A stretch of 32,938 bases of DNA from Candidatus Peribacteria bacterium RIFCSPLOWO2_12_FULL_55_15 (GTDB lineage: Bacteria > Patescibacteriota > Gracilibacteria > Peribacterales > Peribacteraceae). Positions 24,601-31,258 of the stretch are shown here, one piece after another; the first letter of the stretch is position 1, and every line of letters begins with the position of its first letter. The translations under genes and the position numbers were made by a program. Location: contig MFYG01000005.1 in assembly GCA_001789045.1 (NCBI GenBank), positions 1-32,938 of the forward strand, in the 5' to 3' direction. A model generated the notes under the pieces. That model did no database searches. It had not been told where the DNA came from and saw only the letters and a list, made by a program, of their open reading frames with translations.

Positions 24601-25389
24601 AACCTCGTCCCGGAGGAGTACAACTCTGTCCATCTCACTGATTGGCCAAATCCCCGCGCTCTCTCCTCCGAAGAACACGCGCTTCTCCAGAAAACGCGCA
24701 CATTTCGTCGCATCGTCTCCCTGGGGCTCCGCGCACGGTCCGAGGCTGGCATAAAACTCCGCCAGCCCCTTACCTCTGCGCACATTGCCATTCCTCCAGC
24801 TCTCCTCCCTCTGGAAACTCTCTCGCGCGAGGATATCCTCCTCCTCGAGCAAGAGCTGAATGTCGAATCCATTTCCCTCCTTGCCGATCCCGGGATGCTC
24901 GGAGAACGCATCGCGTTCGTCGATGCTCGCAGAGCCGGCCCGCGCCTTGGAGCCCGTGTGCAAGACGTGATCGCTGCTGGGAAACGCGGAGAGTTTGAAG
25001 AGCGAGACGACGGGTCGTTCCGCATCCTCGATGAACTCCTCACACCCGAAGAAGTCCATATCGTCTACCAGGGGAGAGACGGAGAACAGGTACAGGGAGA
25101 AGGAGGCGTCGTTGTGCGTGTCAACACGCACATGACGGATGCTCTGCGACAAAAGGGTCTCGCCCGCGATCTCATCCGCGCAATCCAGCGTCTGCGGAAG
25201 GAGGCTGGACTCAAAATCTCCGACCACATCGTGCTCAACATCGAGGGTATAGATGGTGTCGTCCGAGAATACGGCGATCTCATCGCGAAGGAAACACATG
25301 CAATCTTCGGTAAAGTCTCCAATGGAACATCGCATGCTGTCGATCTCGCTGGACAGAAAATCACCATCCGCTTCTCCTACGCACAATGA
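21610..25389 (+). CDS. ileS: Isoleucyl-tRNA synthetase with inserted histidine-phosphatase domain
   Basis: The product is 1259 residues from ATG 21610; in-frame TTG 21574 is less likely. This class Ia synthetase attaches Ile to tRNA-Ile. It has PHYGH (HIGH) in PPFATGLPHYGHLLAG, the type-2-like block WDCHGLPIEYEIEKEHGI, the editing-domain block WTTTPWTLPGN and HIAPGFGEDDY, RDWAISRQRYWGTPLPIW, DVLDCWFESGAMPYA, DQTRGWFYTL and KKMSKRLKN (KMSKS). Between IWRCSDDIVVIGSRDDLM and DLHRETVDTITW about 190 extra residues form a phosphoglycerate-mutase-type domain: RHGE (His526), SPLARTRETA, LRESAFGTYEG and VSHVD (His673). Three palindromes lie in frame (22296, 22672, 24444). The C-terminal anticodon-binding region is complete. 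Confidence 0.96.
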   Translation: MQSSAILPLYSPLRSPRCVPFDPVDPKQSFPALERGILAYWKKEDIFRRSIRARRGRTVFRFYDGPPFATGLPHYGHLLAGTIKDVIPRYQTMRGKHVERRFGWDCHGLPIEYEIEKEHGIKGKKDIETMGIAKFNALCRSAVQRYTNEWRTTVERMGRWVDMDWDYRTMDPDYMESIWWVFKELWEKKLIEEGHKPMHVCPRCVTPLSNFEVTQGYKEVTDLGVVVKFLSLQRERVYLLAWTTTPWTLPGNQFLAVKPRAQYVRVQCEWYDYIVAKKCVERIFTGRDYEIIGKPFTSQELVGKRYEPVFPYFEGETRSFRIVAADFVTTDEGTGIVHIAPGFGEDDYKVWERAFRTSTTLSVTPPLLQHVTMDGRFTNAVTDFAGWEVKPKDDPLKTDGKIVEYLEKKGRVFSKETVRHSYPHCWRCDTPLLNYATSSWFVNVGKIKEDLLTANKETEWVPAHLRDGRFGKWLDGARDWAISRQRYWGTPLPIWRCSDDIVVIGSRDDLMKYCPERFTKVTVLRHGESEGNLREIYQGEVPGTSLTAEGKRQAAAAALAFHAEEIAAIYASPLARTRETAAIIGQIAGVSVTVDERLRESAFGTYEGKSIGLDERSFLRTARRNPALDPKNPAHIAQAAGVEMWAQVQVRIASFFADILPRHRGAHIILVSHVDPIQNIIHFFTREDPIKISRQPYPLYASTRTFFWDHETKAELDLHRETVDTITWKDRDGRTFRRIPDVLDCWFESGAMPYAVKEGFPADFIAEGIDQTRGWFYTLMVLSTALFKRPAFRHCIVNGIVLAADGKKMSKRLKNYPDPTALAERHGADAIRFAMMQSPAVRAEDLRFSEKLVEETVRAVILPLWNAYGFFVTYANLAHFDPPSASAHSSHPLDQWIRAEIQDITNRMTEELDRYNLSATCNELHATIDALTNWYIRLSRRRFAGHGSRDCRGGQGGREEVDHEEQSAALATLHDVLLTIVRLLAPFCPFIAETIYRNLVPEEYNSVHLTDWPNPRALSSEEHALLQKTRTFRRIVSLGLRARSEAGIKLRQPLTSAHIAIPPALLPLETLSREDILLLEQELNVESISLLADPGMLGERIAFVDARRAGPRLGARVQDVIAAGKRGEFEERDDGSFRILDELLTPEEVHIVYQGRDGEQVQGEGGVVVRVNTHMTDALRQKGLARDLIRAIQRLRKEAGLKISDHIVLNIEGIDGVVREYGDLIAKETHAIFGKVSNGTSHAVDLAGQKITIRFSYAQ
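22296..22317. repeat. Family B palindrome in frame within ileS
   Basis: CCTCTCCCTT (22296-22305) and AAGGGAGAGG (22308-22317) are perfect complements with loop CA. It encodes LSLQRER between VVVKF and VYLLAWTTTPWTLPGN, just ahead of the editing domain. Confidence 0.7.
22672..22702. repeat. Family A palindrome in frame within ileS
   Basis: CGCACTTCGACTACGCTCAG then TGTGACA matches the copies at 154 and 6170. It encodes FRTSTTLSVT after HIAPGFGEDDYKVWE, where other IleRS have a shorter, different link to the G-R-F block. Confidence 0.65.
23167..23748 (+). other. Inserted histidine-phosphatase domain of IleRS
   Basis: This roughly 190-residue segment begins KVTVLRHGESEGNLREIYQG and ends near the YASTRTFFWDHETK block. 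It keeps every catalytic feature of the branch-1 histidine phosphatase superfamily: the phospho-acceptor His in RHGE, the Arg of LARTRETA, the Glu of RESAFGTYEG and the second His of VSHVD. ERLRESAFGTYEGKSI resembles alpha-ribazole phosphatase/PhoE-type enzymes. Its reading frame is continuous with IleRS on both sides. Substrate unknown. Confidence 0.9.
24444..24467. repeat. 24-bp perfect palindrome in frame within ileS
   Basis: CCACGGCAGTCG is immediately followed by its reverse complement CGACTGCCGTGG with no loop. It encodes GHGSRDCRG within an unusual insert between NWYIRLSRRRF and the ATLHDVLL helix of the anticodon-binding domain. Confidence 0.8.
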
Positions 25390-25398
25390 CCAATACCC

Positions 25399-25472
25399 GT
25401 TTCGCCAGGCCGCACGAGCGCAGACCGAAACGGTTCGGATTTTTCGGGCAAGAGAGTGCGGCCTGGCGAAAC
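25399..25472. repeat. Variable-arm palindromic element, family C copy 2
   Basis: The left arm GTTTCGCCAGGCCGCAC (25399-25415) and right arm GTGCGGCCTGGCGAAAC (25456-25472) pair perfectly. The 40-nt core (25416-25455) reads GAGCGCAGACCGAAACGG then TTCGGATTTTTCGGGCAAGA. The core nearly equals that of the 8101 copy, while the arms differ in sequence but keep pairing. It fills the gap between ileS and the holin-like gene. Confidence 0.85.
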
Positions 25473-25485
25473 GAATAACGATCGT

Positions 25486-25863
25486 ATGTCCCCCCCCTCT
25501 CGCATTCTCCTCCGGCTCCTCTGCAACCTGCTCTTTATCTGGGGACTGACGGAGTATGCGGCACAACTCTTCCTCCTCACAGGAGGACTCCCAGCCATCC
25601 TCATTATCGGCTTCCTCCTCACCGCTATTGACCTCCTTATCTGCCCTTTCCTCACGTTTCTCACTTTTCCCCTCCGTCTCTTCCTGTCACTCCTCAATAT
25701 CCTCGTCATCAGCGGACTCTCCCTCGGTATCCTCGTGTTTCTCGGCAGGGAATTCTCCTCCGAAATTCTTACGCTCACGATCATCGGAGGGGTGAGGGAC
25801 ATCTTCCTACTCATTGCCATATTCAGCCTCCGGGACACGTTTTTGCGCTTCTTTGTGCAGTGA
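25486..25863 (+). CDS. Four-helix membrane protein (phage-holin-family/YvlD-like)
   Basis: The product is 125 residues from ATG 25486; an earlier in-frame start would lie inside the palindromic element. It has four membrane helices (LLRLLCNLLFIWGLTEYAAQ; GGLPAILIIGFLLTAIDLLI; FPLRLFLSLLNILVISGLSL; IFLLIAIFSLRDTFL). The order GFLLTAIDLLICPFLTFLTFPL resembles the small holin-like family found in many bacterial chromosomes as an integral membrane protein of unknown role; it need not be phage-derived. The next gene's promoter begins 9 bp after the stop. Confidence 0.6.
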   Translation: MSPPSRILLRLLCNLLFIWGLTEYAAQLFLLTGGLPAILIIGFLLTAIDLLICPFLTFLTFPLRLFLSLLNILVISGLSLGILVFLGREFSSEILTLTIIGGVRDIFLLIAIFSLRDTFLRFFVQ

Positions 25864-25871
25864 TTATGTAC

Positions 25872-25899
25872 TTGCTATTTTAAAAAATGGTGATATAAG
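25872..25899 (+). promoter_or_regulatory. Promoter of the sigma-factor gene (extended -10)
   Basis: TTGCTA (25872-25877), a 16-bp spacer and TGATATAAG with an extended TG motif (TATAAG at 25894-25899) predict a start of transcription near 25906. That would make ATG 25907 leaderless and favours ATG 25931. Confidence 0.5.
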
Positions 25900-25930
25900 T
25901 ATCTCAATGCATCTTCTGGAAGAACCAGAC

Positions 25931-27139
25931 ATGAACGGCAATCCTTCCGATTCTCTCGTGATCTACCTCAGACAAATAGGGGATTTTCCCCTCCTCTCTC
26001 GTGAGAAAGAGCGAGAATTGGCCATGGATATTCTCGAGAAACGCACGGCGTTTCGCCGGAGCGTCCTCACCTCCCCTTACGGCGCCAAACGCGCTCTCGA
26101 GATTCTCTCAGAAGTCCAAGACGGCCGCCACCTCATCGTCCGAGCTCTCGATATACGCCGCATCGATCACCGCGGAAAACAGATCGACTACCCAAATGAA
26201 CAACAAGAGCGCCTCCGCCAGCGTCTCCCCATGAATCTTAAAACCCTCAATGCGCTCCTTGATCCCGCAAAGTCACACAGCGCACGACAAATGATGAAGA
26301 TCTATACACTCCTTGAAGAGACGCCTATCACTACAAAAATCCTTGCAAAAATCCCAATGGAAATACGAAGGATTCTCGAAGAGAAATCCACGGACGACGT
26401 CAAAACGATCTCACTCAATTCTCCGTCCAGCCTGCTGGCACACTGCGTCGATATGGAAGAAAAAGAAGCAGCCATGAAAGAAAAAGAGGTGGAACTCAGT
26501 GAACATAATCTCAGACTCGTGATCTCCATCGCCAAACAGTACAGCGGATGCGGTCTCCCATTACTCGATCTCATCCAGGAAGGAAATATGGGACTCCTGC
26601 GAGCTGTCCAGAAATTCGAACCACGACTTGGCTGGAAGTTTGGCACATACGCAATGGGGTGGATCAAACAGGCAATCACACGCGCGCTTCAGAAACAACA
26701 CCTTGTCCACATTCCGTTCAACCTTCAAGGTCAACTCCGTAATGAAAAAACAATTTCCCCGGCGCTCACCGAGATCAACCGCGCCGCCCGTGCCGCCATG
26801 CGCGCCCCCCTCAGTCTGGAGACCGTATTTCCCCACAGCGCTGGCGAAACATTCACTCTTGGGGAACTCGTCCCATCGCGCGAGGAGGATGTTCCCATTG
26901 CCGCCCACCACACTGCTCTCCGTGCAGCGCTCGAACGAGCCCTCCATGTTTTGCCCGTCCGATATCGGGACATTTTTTACAAAAGAAACATTGAGAAGAT
27001 GAAACTCCAGGAAATCGCGGATATCTACAAGCTGAGCCGTGAGCGGGTACGACAAATTGCTAAAAGGAGCATGGATAGAATGCTGACATACGCCAAATCC
27101 GATGATGCCATTCTCCTCCGGGCATTTCTGGAAGATTAA
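25931..27139 (+). CDS. RNA polymerase sigma-70 family factor (RpoD/SigA-like)
   Basis: The product is 402 residues from ATG 25931, which has GGAAGA 7 nt upstream; ATG 25907 is in frame but sits at the predicted transcription start. Region 1.2 reads DSLVIYLRQIGDFPLLSREKERELA. A helical non-conserved segment of about 130 residues follows. Region 2 is HNLRLVISIAKQYSGCGLPLLDLIQEGNMGLL then KFGTYAMGWIKQAITRAL (core binding and -10 recognition). Region 3 is short and divergent, and region 4 ends with KLQEIADIYKLSRERVRQIAKRSMDRML, a helix-turn-helix for -35 contact. The organization is that of a primary sigma factor, but region 4 departs from the usual TLEEIG..TRERIRQIE form, so a secondary sigma is possible. 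Confidence 0.9.
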   Translation: MNGNPSDSLVIYLRQIGDFPLLSREKERELAMDILEKRTAFRRSVLTSPYGAKRALEILSEVQDGRHLIVRALDIRRIDHRGKQIDYPNEQQERLRQRLPMNLKTLNALLDPAKSHSARQMMKIYTLLEETPITTKILAKIPMEIRRILEEKSTDDVKTISLNSPSSLLAHCVDMEEKEAAMKEKEVELSEHNLRLVISIAKQYSGCGLPLLDLIQEGNMGLLRAVQKFEPRLGWKFGTYAMGWIKQAITRALQKQHLVHIPFNLQGQLRNEKTISPALTEINRAARAAMRAPLSLETVFPHSAGETFTLGELVPSREEDVPIAAHHTALRAALERALHVLPVRYRDIFYKRNIEKMKLQEIADIYKLSRERVRQIAKRSMDRMLTYAKSDDAILLRAFLED

Positions 27140-27156
27140 ATGGTATGATTCCTCCC

Positions 27157-27276
27157 ATGGCAACAGATACGCCGGAGCCGTTCAATCCAGAGGATCTCGA
27201 ACAATGGCTTCACGAGACTCCGAAACCACTCGTGATTGATGCCCGCTCTCAACTTCCAAGTGCAACACTGAGGTAG
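27157..27276 (+). pseudogene. Rhodanese-like N-terminal fragment
   Basis: ATG 27157 starts MATDTPEPFNPEDLEQWLH, then KPLVIDARSQLPSATLR, and meets TAG at 27276. E-x-L..WL......VIDAR is the opening of a rhodanese-like domain, but the rest of the domain, including the active-site Cys loop, is absent. The end coincides with an IS30 remnant. It is probably the 5' piece of a disrupted gene whose 3' piece may lie at 27490-27600. Confidence 0.45.
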
Positions 27277-27307
27277 GAAGTAAAAACCTCGTTGGGTGTG
27301 AGGAATT

Positions 27308-27496
27308 TCCCCGATCGTACGTGAGACTCTGGCGTAGAGATTCGGGTAGTTGGTTGAAGCGTCGCGCAAACTTCCTCCACGCTTCTTCTGCAGATGGAGC
27401 GGAGAGTTTGCAGAGCATCACGTAGCGGGTTGTGCGTTCCACTTTCGGACGGTCATGGACGCTCACCATGTCGGGAATCTGCCCCCTGGCAGAAAT
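27308..27496 (-). pseudogene. IS30-family transposase remnant
   Basis: The minus-strand frame reads ISARGQIPDMVSVHDRPK, VERTTRYVMLCKL, EEAWRKFARRFNQLPESLRQ and SLTYDRG. This matches IS30 transposases (I..R..I..RP, then VERKTRYVLL.KL, then LP..LRKSLT.DRG). The roughly 30 residues normally between RP and VERKTRYV, carrying the PGHWEGDL block with the first catalytic Asp, are missing. The frame also loses similarity after DRG. It is an internally deleted, end-truncated, inactive copy. Confidence 0.75.
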
Positions 27497-27600
27497 ATGC
27501 ACCGTGGATGCCGGCAAATCCATTGTTCCGCGCGGTCCTCCAGCAGGATCCGAAGAATGCCGCAGGCCGCGAGGCGCTGCGGCAGATGGGAAGAGAATAG
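27490..27600 (+). pseudogene. TPR-like C-terminal fragment
   Basis: The frame ending at TAG (27598-27600) reads ANPLFRAVLQQDPKNAAGRE then ALRQMGRE, the typical closing helix pair of a tetratricopeptide protein. No start is available and the frame upstream runs antisense through the IS30 remnant. Together with 27157-27276 it may be the other end of one gene broken by the insertion. Confidence 0.4.
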
Positions 27601-27607
27601 GGGAGCA

Positions 27608-28426
27608 TTAGCCGAAGCGGCCATGGACGTAGTCGCGGGTGAGAGACTCTTGGGGGGAGGTAAAAAGTGTTTGGGTCGGTCCGTGTTCCAGGAGGGCGCC
27701 GGCGTGGAAGAAGCACGTGGTATCGGCAATGCGCCGGGCTTGGTGGAGATTGTGCGTCACGATGACAATCGTGAGGTGATCACGCAGGCGAAGCAGCGTC
27801 TGTTCAATATGGTGGGTGGAGATGGGGTCCAACTCCGAACATGGTTCATCGAGGAGGAGAACGGACGGTTGTACGGCGAGAGCCCGGGCAATGCACAGGC
27901 GTTGCTGCTGGCCGCCCGAGAGACGGAAAGCTGAATGGTGTAGGCGATCCTTCACTTCCTCCCAGAGCGCCGCTTCTCTCAGGCTCCGGAGAACGGCGAT
28001 GTCCATGGGATGATGGCTGCGTTCAAGCTCTGTCGAGGATAATCTTGACGATCCAAACCATGGCCGTCGCGGTCGTTCCATTCCCTGGATTTCGAGTCCG
28101 TAGGCGATATTATCGAAGATGGACTTCGGGAAGGGCGTTGGGTTTTGAAAGACCATCCCGATGCTGCGTCGCAGCGCAATCACGTCGGTATCTTTTTGAA
28201 GGATGTTGTGTTGTCGGAAGACAATCTCTCCATCTATGCGGGCGTTGTGGATGGTATCGAGCATGCGATTGACGGAGCGAAGGAACGTAGATTTTCCGCT
28301 TCCCGAAGCACCGATGAGTGCGGTGATGTGATGGGGCGCAAAGTCCAGTGTTACGTCACCCAGTACCTGCTGGTTGCCGTACCAGACATTGAGGTGTCGG
28401 ACGGCGAGGATAGGGGAAGCGGCCAT
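27608..28426 (-). CDS. pstB: Phosphate ABC transporter ATP-binding protein
   Basis: The 272-residue ATPase drives PstCA phosphate import. ILAVRHLNVWYGNQQVLGDV precedes Walker A GASGSGKST (about 38-46) and the Pst-typical FLRSVNRMLD. The Q-loop block is IGMVFQNPTPFPKSIFDNIAYG. The signature is LSGGQQQRLCIARALA, and Walker B is LLLDEPCSELDPIS (Cys-Ser-Glu where most PstB have Thr-Ser-Ala). The H-loop is IVIVTHNLHQA. A short extra loop (RPRRPWFGSSRLSSTELE) follows the Q-loop. It begins 23 bp after pstA without a clear RBS and is the last gene of the operon; no phoU follows. Confidence 0.95.
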   Translation of the reverse strand: MAASPILAVRHLNVWYGNQQVLGDVTLDFAPHHITALIGASGSGKSTFLRSVNRMLDTIHNARIDGEIVFRQHNILQKDTDVIALRRSIGMVFQNPTPFPKSIFDNIAYGLEIQGMERPRRPWFGSSRLSSTELERSHHPMDIAVLRSLREAALWEEVKDRLHHSAFRLSGGQQQRLCIARALAVQPSVLLLDEPCSELDPISTHHIEQTLLRLRDHLTIVIVTHNLHQARRIADTTCFFHAGALLEHGPTQTLFTSPQESLTRDYVHGRFG

Positions 28427-28449
28427 GGGGTAAAGGGGATGTGACTATG

Positions 28450-29307
28450 CTACCAATCTTTCTTTTTACGGAACCAAAAACGGGCAAGAATGGCGCCAAC
28501 GCTCAAGAGCACCGTGAGGCTGAAGAGGACGAGTGCCGTACCAGCAGCGTACGCTGCGGCCAGCGGACTTGAGTGTTGTGTAGCGAGGATGAACGTGTGG
28601 TATGGCAGTGCCATGAAGGGGTCGAACAATGATCGTGGTAGGTGTGAGAGGTAGAAGGTGGCTCCGACGAGGATGAGGGGGGCGGTTTCCCCGAGAGCTC
28701 GTGCGATGCCAATGATGCCGCCGGTGATACTGCCGGGAATGGCAGACGGGAGGACGATGTGCCACGTCGTCTGGAGGTGTGTGGATCCGAGGACCAGGCT
28801 GCTTTCCCGAAAGTGCAGGGGGACTGCTTCCAATGCTTCGATTGCTGCGGTGATCACCCACGGGAGGGTCATGATGGAGAGGGTGAGAATGGCGGAGAGG
28901 AGGGACATGCCAAAAGCCAACGTCTGCACGAAGACAGCCAGTCCAAAGAGCCCGTACACGACGGAAGGGACGCCCGCGAGATTGCGAATGGCAAGCTGCA
29001 CAGTCCGTTTCCAGAGCGCGTGTGGCCTGTATTCTGTCAGGAAGACTGCTGTTGCCAGACCGAGGGGGAAGCTCACGGTGATCACGCCGATGCCGAGCGC
29101 GAGGGAACCAAAAATGGCCGGAAAAATGCCCCCCCGCGCGATGTCCATGTGCTGCCAATCAGCAGTGAGGAAGTGGAGATTCATTACGCGGATACCGGAA
29201 AAAATGAGCAGGAGCAGAACAGCGGCAAGTATGGAGACAGTGAGCAGAGCACTCATGCGACAGCAACCAATGGCAAGCCGTTCGTGAAGTCGCTGGTCGA
29301 GTCTCAT
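28450..29307 (-). CDS. pstA: Phosphate ABC transporter permease PstA
   Basis: This 285-residue inner-membrane subunit has about six helices. The binding-protein-dependent transport (EAA-loop) block reads EALEAVPLHFRESSLVLGST followed by ALGETAPLILVGATFYL, as in PstA. GVPSVVYGLFGLAVF is the conserved Pst permease motif. Its ATG overlaps the pstC stop (ATGA, 29304-29307), implying translational coupling. Confidence 0.95.
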   Translation of the reverse strand: MRLDQRLHERLAIGCCRMSALLTVSILAAVLLLLIFSGIRVMNLHFLTADWQHMDIARGGIFPAIFGSLALGIGVITVSFPLGLATAVFLTEYRPHALWKRTVQLAIRNLAGVPSVVYGLFGLAVFVQTLAFGMSLLSAILTLSIMTLPWVITAAIEALEAVPLHFRESSLVLGSTHLQTTWHIVLPSAIPGSITGGIIGIARALGETAPLILVGATFYLSHLPRSLFDPFMALPYHTFILATQHSSPLAAAYAAGTALVLFSLTVLLSVGAILARFWFRKKKDW

Positions 29308-30194
29308 AGAGTCCTTCGATGGATGAGGAAATCCGCGACGAAGTTCACAAGGAATGTCAGGAGGAAGAGAATGAGACCGAGAGCAAAGAGGCTGTGCCAG
29401 TGTGTACTGCCGATGATGGTCTCCTTGATCTCAATGGCAATTGTTGCTGTTATGGGACGCGCCGGAGAGAAGAGGGATCGTGGGGGGGCGAGGCTGTTGC
29501 CAGCCACCATGAGGACAATCATGGTCTCTCCAATGATCCGGCCAAGCCCCAGCATGATCGCTGCAGCGATACCGTGGTGTGCTGCAGGGAGTACAACCCG
29601 TCGAATGGTCGCCCAGCGTGTCGCGCCGAGGGCAAGACTCGCCTCCCTATAACGCCGCGTTACGCCTGATAGTGCGTCTTCGCAGACACTGGCAATGGTC
29701 GGCAGTGCGGCAATGCCAACAAGAATTCCAGCGGTGAGAGCGTTGAGCCCATTACTGAGATGGAAAGTTTTCGCGATGAGTGGGGCGAAAAACAGGAGAC
29801 CCAGGAGTCCGAGAACGACAGAGGGGATACCGGCAATCATTTCGATGGTGGGTTTGAGGATCTCCCGCACGAGGGGCCGAGCAATCTCCGAGAGATAGAT
29901 GGCAGTGAAAAGGCCAAGAGGCGCTGCAAAGAGGAGAGCCGTCGTGCTCACGAGGAGTGTTCCTTGGAGGAGCGACCCGATCCCCCACGACGCTCTATGG
30001 TACGAGACGGGATTCCAGCTGTTTCCGAGAAGGAATTCGGAAGGGGTGATTTCCCGGAAGGCTCGCAGACTGCTGAGGAAGAGGAAGAGGAAGATGCCGA
30101 TGAGGAGCAGAACGGTCAAGAATGCAGTGCACATCAGACACCACTGGACGATGTGCTCGGACAAGGGGAGCCGCTGTCGAATGCGTTTGAGCAT
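29304..30194 (-). CDS. pstC: Phosphate ABC transporter permease PstC
   Basis: The product is 296 residues with about six membrane helices. IEMIAGIPSVVLGLLGLLFF and the EAA-like loop VTRRYREASLALGATRWATI, then GLGRIIGETMIVLMVAGNS, identify PstC. LGNSWNPVSYHRASWGIGSLLQGT matches the periplasmic loop typical of the family. The start ATG shares one base with the pstS stop (TGATG). Confidence 0.95.
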   Translation of the reverse strand: MLKRIRQRLPLSEHIVQWCLMCTAFLTVLLLIGIFLFLFLSSLRAFREITPSEFLLGNSWNPVSYHRASWGIGSLLQGTLLVSTTALLFAAPLGLFTAIYLSEIARPLVREILKPTIEMIAGIPSVVLGLLGLLFFAPLIAKTFHLSNGLNALTAGILVGIAALPTIASVCEDALSGVTRRYREASLALGATRWATIRRVVLPAAHHGIAAAIMLGLGRIIGETMIVLMVAGNSLAPPRSLFSPARPITATIAIEIKETIIGSTHWHSLFALGLILFLLTFLVNFVADFLIHRRTL

Positions 30195-31105
30195 CAGTGT
30201 ATCTTCGCGAGGAGGGTGGAATTTCGCTGCACATCTTCCGCAGTGATGGCATAGAATCCCGATGCTTCAACAATTGCCTGCCCGTCGCTAGAGGCTTCGA
30301 AGCGCAAAAAAGCTTCTGCCGGAGAGCCGCGGGGCGGGACCGCGGGGAGGTACTGGTAGATGGGGCGCGAAATGGGATAATCCCCGCGTTTCACTGCCTC
30401 GCGATCTAGAGGAGAGACAGGATTGCTATTTTTCAGCGATATGAGGATCGCACTGATGCCGTCACGGACATTCCCCTGGTCGTCCTTTACGTAACCGACG
30501 CCAACGTAGCCAATGCCATTCGCGTCTGCCCGCACAGCATCGACGATTGCTTGGTTGCCCTCCATATTCCGCATCGTTTGGGCATAGTCGTCTTTTACAA
30601 CCGTATCCCGAAAGAAGCCGAATGTTCCCGAGGTACTCTGGCGTCCGTAGAGAACGATCGGCGCATCACTGCCCCCGATATCCTTCCACCGTGTGGCGCG
30701 TCCGCTGTAGATATCGCTGAGCTGTTGCATGGAAAGTGTCGTGATGGGATTTTCGGGATGGAGAATGATGGAGAGGCCGTCGCGAGCGAGGATGAATTCC
30801 TGGAGGTCGATTCCCCGTTCGCTCGCTTGCGCGCGTTCCGCATCACTCATCGGGCGGGAGGAATTGGCAATGTCGATCTCTCCGTTGAGGAGGCTCGCGA
30901 TGCCTGTCGCACTGCCGCCACCGGTAACTGAGAGGTGCGCGGAGGTATTGTGCCTGGCAAACGCTTTGGCCAGGTTGGAAACAAGCTGCACCTCGGTGTC
31001 GGAACCTTTGATCGTGAGATTCGTCGTGTTCGATGTGCCGCGATTGCATGCAGTGAGTAAGAGGAGGGGGAGAGGAAGAAGAGCGAAGCGGGAGGGCATG
31101 GACAT
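30194..31105 (-). CDS. pstS: Phosphate-binding lipoprotein PstS
   Basis: The product is 303 residues from ATG 31105 (ATG 31099 is equally possible); the longer open frame upstream lacks sense. The signal peptide RFALLPLPLLLLTAC has a lipobox with Cys20, so the protein is a lipoprotein held at the outer face of the membrane. Phosphate-binding motifs include LTIKGSDTEVQLV, LSVTGGGSATGIASLLNGEIDIANSSR, LARDGLSIILHPENPI and LYGRQSTSGTFGFFRDTV. IGYVGVGYV and YPISRPIYQYLP are also typical. It leads the pstSCAB operon; no PhoB/PhoR gene is in the window. Confidence 0.95.
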   Translation of the reverse strand: MSMPSRFALLPLPLLLLTACNRGTSNTTNLTIKGSDTEVQLVSNLAKAFARHNTSAHLSVTGGGSATGIASLLNGEIDIANSSRPMSDAERAQASERGIDLQEFILARDGLSIILHPENPITTLSMQQLSDIYSGRATRWKDIGGSDAPIVLYGRQSTSGTFGFFRDTVVKDDYAQTMRNMEGNQAIVDAVRADANGIGYVGVGYVKDDQGNVRDGISAILISLKNSNPVSPLDREAVKRGDYPISRPIYQYLPAVPPRGSPAEAFLRFEASSDGQAIVEASGFYAITAEDVQRNSTLLAKIH

Positions 31106-31170
31106 AGAAAAGAGGAAGAATGGAGTTCTGAGACTATGAGAGTCTGTGGAAAAAGGCAACAGAAATACTA

Positions 31171-31215
31171 TATGCAATGCATAAAACACACCTCGTGCGC
31201 AACACAATATATAAT
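31171..31215. promoter_or_regulatory. Divergent regulatory region of pstS and the 31259 gene
   Basis: The AT-rich gap 31106-31258 holds a perfect 13-bp palindrome TATGCAATGCATA (31171-31183), overlapped by TATAGT for pstS on the minus strand (31172-31167). A consensus TATAAT on the plus strand (31210-31215) serves the secreted-protein gene. No good -35 boxes are seen. The palindrome could be an operator controlling pst. Confidence 0.3.
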
Positions 31216-31258
31216 TACAATACTTGAAACAATCGATGGAAGTCTCCATACTCTTCTC

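Noticed and set aside
15676-25389. Recoding of TGA as glycine, as in some CPR lineages
   Set aside because: uvrA, ileS, pstS, pstC and the S8 protease end at TGA at the expected family length, with no in-frame TGA in conserved regions.
21634-25566. 1310-aa open frame antisense to ileS
   Set aside because: ileS is confidently coding across its whole length. The antisense product has no family motif and is rich in Glu/Arg/Val, as expected from the codon bias of the opposite strand.
25486-25863. Phage lysis cassette
   Set aside because: The holin-like protein stands alone between ileS and a sigma factor, with no endolysin or other phage gene nearby.
28759-29652. Plus-strand frames across pstA/pstC and 27350-27934 across pstB
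   Set aside because: They run antisense to well-identified pst genes and have no domain.
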